Of a stretch of DNA of 64,000 bases, positions 28,434-36,454 are shown in pieces. The stretch covers positions 22,483-86,482 of the forward strand of contig DYKG01000010.1 in NCBI GenBank assembly GCA_020722725.1. The letters are read 5' to 3'. Below the pieces are notes generated by a model. The model was given only the letters and a program-made list of their open reading frames with translations, made no database searches and had not been told where the DNA came from. The position numbers and the translations under genes were made by a program. The first letter of the stretch is position 1, and each line of letters starts with the position of its first letter. Source of the stretch: Candidatus Methylomirabilis sp. GTDB taxonomy: Bacteria; Muiribacteriota; Ozemobacteria; Ozemobacterales; Ozemobacteraceae.

Positions 28434-29216
28434 ATGACTGCTTATTCATTGAAAATGTTAAACCAGAAATTCGAGTTGCGATCATACTCGGTTTTCTTTA
28501 ACATCGTTGACAGCCTTGCTGCTGAAGAATTACTCGACAGCCTTGATCGTGCCACGCCTGTATTTAAGCAGGTTTTTAACTTCCCTGAGGAACCGGCGGC
28601 CTCGTTTTATCTTCTGAAAAATGAGGCAGAGCTTGAGAAAGCCACCGGTCAACCCGCCAAGGCCGGCGAAAATATTCGTCTGGTGTATGAAGACAATTCC
28701 GTATTCCTTTTGCTTGACAGGATCGCGGAAGGTACCGGCGAAGTTGCGCTGCGAGAACTTGGTCATCTGTTTTTCAACAATCGGGTGAATGAAAAAGAAC
28801 TGCGGATCAGGCAATGGCGATCACCTTCGTGGTTGCGTGAAGGGTTTGCTCTGCAGGCAGCCTGTAAAATTCGTCGAGATGCTCGCGATTGGCTGCAGAA
28901 GGGCTGGATTAAACTTCAAGAAGCCCACAAGGCAAATCAATTGATCAAGCCTGGCATTCTGGTGAAAGACATAAATCTGATACCCGATTCAGCGAGACGC
29001 CAATTGGCTTTGTATCAGGCATTTTATATGGTCAGACTGCTCCTGGGTATCTATTGCGACAGCTTTTTCACCAAATATTCTACCCTGATGAGTGCCCTTG
29101 AAGACATGGAATCTGAAGATTGCTTCCGTCAAATCACTTCGTTTGATTTTGAAAAATTCTTCTCATTATTCAGTGACTGGGTACAGAAAACCAACGCCTG
29201 GACCGCGATGGAATGA
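28434..29216 (+). CDS. Peptidase-MA-like protein lacking canonical HExxH
   Basis: ALRELGHLFFN...SPSWLREGFALQAA resembles gluzincin HExxH...PxWLxEGxA but the first motif is RELGH. Confidence 0.5.
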   Translation: MTAYSLKMLNQKFELRSYSVFFNIVDSLAAEELLDSLDRATPVFKQVFNFPEEPAASFYLLKNEAELEKATGQPAKAGENIRLVYEDNSVFLLLDRIAEGTGEVALRELGHLFFNNRVNEKELRIRQWRSPSWLREGFALQAACKIRRDARDWLQKGWIKLQEAHKANQLIKPGILVKDINLIPDSARRQLALYQAFYMVRLLLGIYCDSFFTKYSTLMSALEDMESEDCFRQITSFDFEKFFSLFSDWVQKTNAWTAME

Positions 29217-29242
29217 ACTGAGGTGTAAAATTGCAGGAAGAA

Positions 29243-29398
29243 ATGGATGCCAGAAGATTTCTGGTGGTTTTTTTATTGATAACCCTGCTGGTAGGTGGGT
29301 TGGTAATGGTATTCAAGTCGAACTATCGCTTAAAAGACAATCTTTTGTCAAATCTCGATTATTACCCGCACGTTACGACCGAAGAAGGGCTGAAATAG
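29243..29398 (+). CDS. Small single-TM protein (51 aa) upstream of comEC
   Basis: Translated directly: MDARRFLVVFLLITLLVGGLVMVFKSNYRLKDNLLSNLDYYPHVTTEEGLK*; fills the gap between two genes; below the ORF-track length cutoff. Confidence 0.55.
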   Translation: MDARRFLVVFLLITLLVGGLVMVFKSNYRLKDNLLSNLDYYPHVTTEEGLK

Positions 29399-29399
29399 T

Positions 29400-32339
29400 T
29401 TGCTGATCTTTATTCTGCTGTCGCTTTCGATGATTTTGGGAATGGGCTTTGCAGTTCTTTCCGGAAGCACGGCCAGCGGAATCTTTCTTCTGCTGGCGGC
29501 GGTTTTTCTGACCTGCGGCATTATTCCATTCTGGTTCAGGCATGCTGGTGCGCTCTTAGCGAGAGAATGGTCGCGGATTCGCAATGATGAAGAGCCTGTT
29601 CCCGCGCTGACTATACTCTTTCTGATGCTTTCCTGCGCCTGCATCGGTTCGTTTAGATACGTTTCTGAACTGAATTCTGATTATGCCGGCCATTTGAAAA
29701 AAATCTGTGAAAAACATGAAGATTCAACGACCTGGAATGTTCGAGGTCAGATTCTTGAAGAGCCGGTTCTGAAGAATGATTTTCTCGAAGTTTTGATCAG
29801 GCCTGAGACAATTCGTCGGGTGGAGCGAAAAAGGGCGGAAATTTCAGATGAAGCCCAGACCCTCAGTAAAAAAGGCAGAAAGAGCCGTTATGAAACCGTA
29901 GTAAGCCTTACCGAGGCTGAGCCGGTGAAGGGTGGACTTATTCTTGCCCAGGTTTTTGACGATACGGAAGCATTTCGTCAGGTAGATTTCAATCAGACAA
30001 TTGAAATAGAAGGGCGGCTGAATTCCCCTTCTGAAGTGCGCAATCCGGGTTCTCTTGATTTTAAAAAGCATTTGCGTAATCGTGGAATTTTCCGAACCAT
30101 CAGAATTGTCAGGAATAAAGGCTCTTTGAGGGTTTTGGGTGCCGAAGAAGGCGGGTCTTGGTGGTATCGTTTTGCACTTCACGTTAAAGATGAGGTTTTG
30201 CGAGTAATAAAACAGACGATGCCTTACCCTGAATCCAGTTTTCTTGGGGGAGTTCTTCTGGGATTGAAGGGCGGTCTGCCCGCCAGGATTTCTCAGGAGT
30301 TCAGAATGACCGGGGTCTCACACGTTCTTGCCGTTTCCGGGTTGCACGTAACAATCATTGCGGGTCTGTTGTATGGCATTTTTTCGGTTTTAAAGATTCC
30401 GCTGCGGGTTTTTGCCCCGCTGATCGTTTTTGCGCTGTTTACCTTTGCTTTGATCGTGGGCTGGCCCAGTTCGGCAGTGCGTGCCGCTTTGATGAACAGT
30501 CTTTTCATTTTATCGCGGGCTTACCTTCAGGACCGTGGATTCAAGCTTACTGTCATCTTTTCGTTGAGCGTTGCCGCCGATTACATTTTGATGATGTCAC
30601 CATTACAGCTTACCGAGCCAAGTTTTATTCTGTCTTTCATGGCGATTTATGCTTTGGCAATGTTTTCAGAGCCCTCAGGCGAATACCTGCGCAAAATTTT
30701 GCGGGGTCCGGGCTTGCTATTTGCATTTCTGGCCACTCTGACCTTTTTTCTGACGGTGATAATCAAAAAAAGCCTGGTGCTCGAGCCATGGTTCTTCACG
30801 GCGAGTTTTGTTTATGTGGCTGCCACCCTGTTGATAAGTGAAAGACTGGCTGCCACCTCGACCTTTCAAAGTTTTGCTTTTGAAATGCTTCCCGTATGGC
30901 TGCAAAGTTTTCTTGGGGCGCAGATCGCAATTCTGGTGGCAATGATGGGGCCGCTTTCCGCGTTTTATTTCGGGCAGTTTTCCCTGGTTTCTCCAATTGC
31001 CAATATTATCGCTATTCCGTTGATCGGTATTATCGTGCAGATTGGCCTGATTGCCGGTCTTATCGGATCTTTTGTTCCGGTTGTCGGTATTTATTTAGCG
31101 TTAATTCTGAATGCGGCGAACTGGCTTGCGGTCAAATTCTTTCTGAAAATGGCAACATTCTTTGCAATGCTGATTCCTTTTCCAAGGGTTTCTCAGCCTG
31201 GATTCCCCGAACTGGCGCTGTATTACATTTTATTGCATGTTTTTTTCTTTCATCGCCAGATTATTGCTTATGGGCGGGCTTTTCTGGCCGCAGTCCTGGA
31301 GCTATGGGAAGAGCCGGATTATAAAATGTCGATGAGCATGATTGGTATTTTTGCGGTAATAGTCCTCACCGGATTGGCTGTATGGGGGCTGAGCTCCCTT
31401 GAAACAAAACCCGATTTTCGCGCAACCATGCTTGATGTGGGATTCGGGTCGGCTTTGCTGATTGAGGATAGGGGAAAAACGGTTCTGATTGACGCTGGTC
31501 TCAACGATGTTCTTGCCGGGTTTGACCGCGGTGAAAGAGTAATTCAGCCGGCTCTTTCAGAAAAAAAAGTCGATAAAATCGATGCGGTAATTTTGACAAC
31601 TTCTCTTCCTGAAAGAATCTCAGGGCTGTCTTCGGTTATGAGCGCTTATAAGGTCGAAAGAATTTTTGCGCCGTTTCCTCTGCCGGAAAATCTTCAGAAA
31701 GTTTCTTTTGGCGATTTTGTAGGGTCTTTTTCACTTGCCGATGTGCAAATGGAAAAGAAGTTGAAAAGGGGTTTGAGTCCCGGAAAAATTCCTGACCTTT
31801 ACTGGGAATCCGCTTATGAATCATACAATCGTTTGATTGAAGATGTAAGGAAGTATCAGGTTCCGTTCAGACAGATTAAGGCGGGAGATAAGCTTGAAAG
31901 CATCGATGAGCTGGTCGAGGTTCTTTTCCCCTCCAGCGTGAGTCCGCGCTTTTCGGCTTATTATGAAGGCTTGATTCTGCGCATCAAAGCAGGCGAAAGA
32001 AATATTATCTATTGTTCCGGTAATGTTCATTCCCTTGAGGATCTGGTAAGTTTTTCGCCAGACTATGTTCTGATGGCCGATCTCCCTTATCCATACAACA
32101 AATTCGAGCGCTTTATCAAATCCCGCAGCCCTGAAGGAGTGGGGGTGAGCTTCAGAATGCCGCCTGCCTGGCTGATCGATGATTACCATCTTTCATCAAC
32201 CATTAGTTCGAGAAACAAAAGTTATCTGCCACGCTTTCGTGAATGGCGGGTACCGGTTTATGTAACCGGCGGCAACGGCGCAGTAGTAATCGACAAGCAG
32301 CGAAGCCGCTATCGAATTTTCCCATACATCAAGGAATAG
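29400..32339 (+). CDS. comEC: ComEC/Rec2 family DNA-uptake channel protein
   Basis: VRGQILEEPVLKNDFLEVL; GVLLGLKGGLPARISQEFRMTGVSHVLAVSGLHVTIIAGLL; WPSSAVRAALMNSLFILSRAYLQDRG; C-terminal MBL-like domain MLDVGFGSALLIEDRGKTVLIDAG; TTG start. Confidence 0.93.
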   Translation: MLIFILLSLSMILGMGFAVLSGSTASGIFLLLAAVFLTCGIIPFWFRHAGALLAREWSRIRNDEEPVPALTILFLMLSCACIGSFRYVSELNSDYAGHLKKICEKHEDSTTWNVRGQILEEPVLKNDFLEVLIRPETIRRVERKRAEISDEAQTLSKKGRKSRYETVVSLTEAEPVKGGLILAQVFDDTEAFRQVDFNQTIEIEGRLNSPSEVRNPGSLDFKKHLRNRGIFRTIRIVRNKGSLRVLGAEEGGSWWYRFALHVKDEVLRVIKQTMPYPESSFLGGVLLGLKGGLPARISQEFRMTGVSHVLAVSGLHVTIIAGLLYGIFSVLKIPLRVFAPLIVFALFTFALIVGWPSSAVRAALMNSLFILSRAYLQDRGFKLTVIFSLSVAADYILMMSPLQLTEPSFILSFMAIYALAMFSEPSGEYLRKILRGPGLLFAFLATLTFFLTVIIKKSLVLEPWFFTASFVYVAATLLISERLAATSTFQSFAFEMLPVWLQSFLGAQIAILVAMMGPLSAFYFGQFSLVSPIANIIAIPLIGIIVQIGLIAGLIGSFVPVVGIYLALILNAANWLAVKFFLKMATFFAMLIPFPRVSQPGFPELALYYILLHVFFFHRQIIAYGRAFLAAVLELWEEPDYKMSMSMIGIFAVIVLTGLAVWGLSSLETKPDFRATMLDVGFGSALLIEDRGKTVLIDAGLNDVLAGFDRGERVIQPALSEKKVDKIDAVILTTSLPERISGLSSVMSAYKVERIFAPFPLPENLQKVSFGDFVGSFSLADVQMEKKLKRGLSPGKIPDLYWESAYESYNRLIEDVRKYQVPFRQIKAGDKLESIDELVEVLFPSSVSPRFSAYYEGLILRIKAGERNIIYCSGNVHSLEDLVSFSPDYVLMADLPYPYNKFERFIKSRSPEGVGVSFRMPPAWLIDDYHLSSTISSRNKSYLPRFREWRVPVYVTGGNGAVVIDKQRSRYRIFPYIKE

Positions 32340-32344
32340 AAGTC

Positions 32345-32965
32345 ATGGTTTTAACCCGCCTTGAAAAAGTCGCGTTCGTCGCTCTGGTGGCTATGCTGGG
32401 CACAGGCATTTTTTTGCTGATCGGAAAAGCCGGTCTGGCAAAGCAGAAGAACGAAAAGATCAAGATTCAGATCGCATCGATAGCAGCCATGACCGACCAG
32501 TCGGTGCTGGTTAAAGATGACGCAAATGTGCCTGGTAATGATAATGATAAAAAGCTTAACCTGAATCGGGCCGATGAATTGAGCATTGCAGCGATTCCTG
32601 GTCTGAGCGGAGTCCTGGCGAAAAGAATTGCTGATTTCATTAAAGAGCGTGGAACCGTCAAAAGTATGGAAGAGTTGATGGATGTTAAGGGAATGAACCG
32701 GAAAAAGCTGCGCCAGCTTGAAACATACGCAACTGTGTACGGCGGCCATGCCGGTCAGGCTGCCTGGGGGGAAAAGCTGAACCTGAATTTTGCCACCATG
32801 CAGGAAATTTCAAGTCTGCCTGGTATTGGCCCCAAAACTGCCAATGAGATCGTTGAATTCAGAAATCGCAACGGTGGTTTCTTTTCTCTTGAAGATCTGC
32901 GTGAGATTCCCGGGCTGACTCCTGCAAAAATTGAAAAATTCATTGAAATGGTAGATGTGAGGTAG
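32345..32965 (+). CDS. ComEA-like protein with tandem helix-hairpin-helix domains
   Basis: LNLNRADELSIAAIPGLSGVLAKRIADFIKERG and LNLNFATMQEISSLPGIGPKTANEIVEFRNRNGGF; N-terminal TM; ATG at 32345. Confidence 0.88.
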   Translation: MVLTRLEKVAFVALVAMLGTGIFLLIGKAGLAKQKNEKIKIQIASIAAMTDQSVLVKDDANVPGNDNDKKLNLNRADELSIAAIPGLSGVLAKRIADFIKERGTVKSMEELMDVKGMNRKKLRQLETYATVYGGHAGQAAWGEKLNLNFATMQEISSLPGIGPKTANEIVEFRNRNGGFFSLEDLREIPGLTPAKIEKFIEMVDVR

Positions 32966-32967
32966 TC

Positions 32968-33924
32968 ATGGCAAAATACGGCTTTGAACAGAAATCATTT
33001 CAATCGCGGCAGACAAATTTTGTGTTTTTTGCCCTTCTGATTGCCGTAGGCCTGGTTTTTGCCATGTTGATCAGCGAAGACCTCGGCGGTTTGGTTCAGA
33101 ATAATCTCAATGCCGAAATGCGAATTGATTTTGTCAATGTGGGCCAGGGAGATGCCATTTTGATAAGATCTCCCGGCGGTCGGGTCTACCTGGTAGATGG
33201 TGGAATGGCCGCAACTCTTTCAGATGCGAGAAAGGAAAAGCGGGAACTGATTCAGCTCTATCTGCGCGACCAGGGGATCACCAGGCTCGATGGGCTGGTC
33301 ATAACCCATTGGCATAACGATCATCTTGGCGGCCTCATTCCGGTTCTTCGGCTTTATGACATTGATCGTATCTGGGAATGCCCGACTAATTTCGAAACCG
33401 AAGCATTTAAAACCTACGAAGAAATTTGTGCAAAAAAAAGGATTAGAAGGATTAGCGCCAGGGCTGGAGATGTTCTGGAATGGGGAAAAGAGCTGTTTGT
33501 TCAGGTTCTTCACCCCGACGAAAAGACGAGAACGCACAGCTATTCTGATATGAACAATATGTCGATCGTTTTGCTGATCAGATATGGCAAAGTTCAGACC
33601 TTGCTGGCAGGAGATATCGAAGAGGAAAGCGAAAGGGAGATAATGAAATATGGTGCAGGGATCAAATCTCAGATTATCAAGATTCCCCATCATGGCTCAG
33701 ACACCAGCGATTATGCTCCTTTTCTGCAAATGGTCGGTGCGGATTATGGAATTCTCATGGTGGGCCGGAGTAATTCCTTCAAACACCCTTCAGAGCAGGC
33801 CCTGCTGGAATACAGCAGTGTTGGAACCCGCATTTATCGAACCGATCGAAATGGCAATATTCGGCTTTTCGTGGGTGGAAAAGATGAAAAGGATTATAGA
33901 ATAGAGGTTGACCAGAGACTTTAA
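32968..33924 (+). CDS. ComEC-like metallo-beta-lactamase fold hydrolase
   Basis: IDFVNVGQGDAILIRSPGGRVYLVDGG; VITHWHNDHLGGLIPVL; LLAGDIEEESE; IIKIPHHGSDTS; N-terminal TM. Confidence 0.9.
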   Translation: MAKYGFEQKSFQSRQTNFVFFALLIAVGLVFAMLISEDLGGLVQNNLNAEMRIDFVNVGQGDAILIRSPGGRVYLVDGGMAATLSDARKEKRELIQLYLRDQGITRLDGLVITHWHNDHLGGLIPVLRLYDIDRIWECPTNFETEAFKTYEEICAKKRIRRISARAGDVLEWGKELFVQVLHPDEKTRTHSYSDMNNMSIVLLIRYGKVQTLLAGDIEEESEREIMKYGAGIKSQIIKIPHHGSDTSDYAPFLQMVGADYGILMVGRSNSFKHPSEQALLEYSSVGTRIYRTDRNGNIRLFVGGKDEKDYRIEVDQRL

Positions 33925-33970
33925 AGGCAACTATACTTTTTTGTGAAAATGAAACCCGAAAGGATTAAAT

Positions 33971-35398
33971 ATGGAAGAAGCGGTAATTTTACAGACTGAA
34001 TTTAAACAGGTTGAAGATTATTCCACACAATGGGACAAACTCAGAAAGGCCAACCCGGGCCTGAAGAAAATTCTTGAGGTAATTGAAAAGCCTCAGGGAA
34101 CGGCTCTGGTTTTCAGCCACGATGATCCAGATGGTATCACCAGCGGCCTGATTTTCAAAAGAATTTTACAGAAAAAAGGCTGGAAGGTTTCCTGCAACTT
34201 TCCTGAAGGGTTTATGCTGCAGCCGGCACAGCTCAAGCAGGTTATTGATAAAACCCCCGATGCAAGCAACATCTTTTTGCTCGACAAGGGAACTCTTGCC
34301 CCGTATAACGACTATGCCGTAAATCTTCCTGTTTACATTGTAGATCATCATCCAACCCCAGTTGCGCCTGAAAAGTGCACATATTTCAACCCGAGTCTGC
34401 CAGCTTATACCTGGTGTTCAACCTCGATTCTGGCGCACGGAATTGCTACCATGGCCAAAGCTCGTGATAAATTTGATGATTTTCTGTGCATGGTCGGTCT
34501 GAAGGGTGATTGGGCAATCGAGCCGGTTAAGGGCATTCTTGCAGATTTTGCCAGACCATTTTTTGTAAAATACGGTCAGCAGTTCAAAAATCTGCTTAAA
34601 CTGGTAAAAGAGCGCCCGACTCAGTTTGATGCTGAACAGCGCGATCATACCTGTCTTCTGTCACGGGTAACCGAATTCGTTCATGCCACCGGTGGTGGAG
34701 GATTCTCATATTTCTACCATGACCGCGACGCCTCTTTGAACAACGTCGATCATGCCGCCTGCATCGCAGCAGGACTCGAAGGTCTTGCCGACAAGATTGA
34801 AAAAATTGCAGCGATCAAATCGCTTGATCAGTTTGTAAATCTGATAGCTGAGCCCAATCAGGCAAATCTCCAGAAAATATTTACCTATTTTCTGCAGGAT
34901 TGGGAAAGCGCTAACCGCATTCTCGATTCTTCGGTTAAAGCTCTGCAGCTTGGTGAAACCAGCATTTATATGTTTGTTGGCCCCAAGGTGCCCCTGCTGC
35001 CGATGATCGGCTCAATCAAGCTGTTTGAAATGAAACAGAAGGCTGGCGAAAAGCTTGCTCAAATCATTATGGTCAGTTCCGTTTCTCAGGATTACACTCA
35101 CGTATCTGTGAGAGGTACCGGTGACCGCGTGCATTCTGGAAAATTTTGCGGGGAGCTTCAGGATTCAATGCAGAGAATTTATGCGCCGTTCAAGGATAAG
35201 ATCAGTGGCGGCGGTCATCCTAAAGCAGCCGAATGCACAGTGCGCACTGCTGAGGTGCCATTTATGAATGTTCTTACTCGGGTAGTGGAAGTGCTGGGCG
35301 AAATGAAGGCGCTTGAAAAGCTTGCGGCAGAAAAAGAGCTCGACGACAGTCAAAAAGCCCGGGCAGACAAGCTTGGGCTTGAATTTCTGAAAAAGTAA
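33971..35398 (+). CDS. DHH/DHHA1 family phosphoesterase (RecJ-like)
   Basis: ALVFSHDDPDGITSGLIFKRIL; YIVDHHPTPV; C-term SGGGHPKAAECTV. Confidence 0.9.
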   Translation: MEEAVILQTEFKQVEDYSTQWDKLRKANPGLKKILEVIEKPQGTALVFSHDDPDGITSGLIFKRILQKKGWKVSCNFPEGFMLQPAQLKQVIDKTPDASNIFLLDKGTLAPYNDYAVNLPVYIVDHHPTPVAPEKCTYFNPSLPAYTWCSTSILAHGIATMAKARDKFDDFLCMVGLKGDWAIEPVKGILADFARPFFVKYGQQFKNLLKLVKERPTQFDAEQRDHTCLLSRVTEFVHATGGGGFSYFYHDRDASLNNVDHAACIAAGLEGLADKIEKIAAIKSLDQFVNLIAEPNQANLQKIFTYFLQDWESANRILDSSVKALQLGETSIYMFVGPKVPLLPMIGSIKLFEMKQKAGEKLAQIIMVSSVSQDYTHVSVRGTGDRVHSGKFCGELQDSMQRIYAPFKDKISGGGHPKAAECTVRTAEVPFMNVLTRVVEVLGEMKALEKLAAEKELDDSQKARADKLGLEFLKK

Positions 35399-35407
35399 AA
35401 AAACATA

Positions 35408-35835
35408 ATGTCATTTAAAGAAACTGACTCTCCTGGTCTCATCGGTTACCTGAAAAAAATCATTGCTGAAGAAAAAGATCCGCTGCTGTTTCGTGAAATG
35501 GTGGCAGAAATTTTTCAGCTCTATGGAAGGGTTCCGGCATATCCTGGGATAGTCAACATGTGTCTTGGCGGTTTGAGCAAAAGCGTCAGACCGGAAGAAA
35601 TACAGGTCGGCCAGAAGGTTTTCGTGAAAAACCGCGAAGACTGCTTCTGTGGAACAGTTTCCGAAAAAGCGTTAAGGGTGTGGTTTTAAAGGCCGTGAGA
35701 TCGGCGGCGGCAGAAGATGAGCTAAAACTGGGTTTCAGGGAAATGGAAAAAGTCACTATCGCTAATACTGAGTTTCTCAAAGAACTTTGGCCTTCATTGG
35801 TATATGCTGGCTATCTGGCGTCTCGAAGAGTTTGA
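35408..35835 (+). CDS. Hypothetical protein, possibly frameshifted near 35675-35690
   Basis: ORF 35408..35689 reads GTVSEKALRVWF*; adjacent frame continues VVLKAVRSAAAEDELKLGFREMEKVTIANTEFLKELWPSLVYAGYLASRRV* to 35835. Confidence 0.45.
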
Positions 35836-36034
35836 TTTTCTCAATGACAACTTCAGGATAAGATCCGGTTATCGTGGAGATTTGGGTAAAATAAAGGGAA
35901 TTCAATTCAGCTCTTTGCGATTGAATGAAGCAGGTGAAGAGGCTGGGTTCATTGAACCGGGTGCCTTTTGATCTGCTGATCGTTTCAGGCTGAGCAGATC
36001 TTCGGAATTATTACTGATTGCCTGATAAATTTAG

Positions 36035-36083
36035 CCGGTCTTTGCACTGAAATAGCTTTTCTGGTGCAAAGACCGGTTTTTTA
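36035..36083 (+). terminator. Intrinsic terminator
   Basis: ccggtctttgcac (36035..36047) / gtgcaaagaccgg (36064..36076) followed by ttttttat; 13-bp perfect stem. Confidence 0.88.
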
Positions 36084-36250
36084 TCTGGTCCATTCTGCTT
36101 TGTTCAAAAATTGAGCAGGGCGGGTGACAATTAATTGATCTGGTTCAGCCGTTAAGGGGGTATGATCTGGCAATGGATTAACGGGGCTCAGCTTGGCTTT
36201 AATGGCTGAAAAGCGCATGGTTATTGAACCGAATTTTTTTTAAAAATCCT

Positions 36251-36280
36251 TTGACTTATACCCCTGCTAAATGGTTAAAT
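36251..36280 (+). promoter_or_regulatory. Candidate sigma70-type promoter upstream of nrdD
   Basis: ttgact (36251..36256), 18 nt, ttaaat (36275..36280). Confidence 0.4.
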
Positions 36281-36454
36281 TTGATCCGGCCAAAAAATGA
36301 AAATAATGGAAGGCACTAAAATTTGACGCCAGACAAATCTCATTTTTTCCCCCAAGAAATCAAGAATTGATGGGCATTTTATCCTAATTTCACACCATTC
36401 TGTTCTGTACAGATTTTTGCATTTATTGGGTATATTCAGCAGCAGGGAGCAAAC

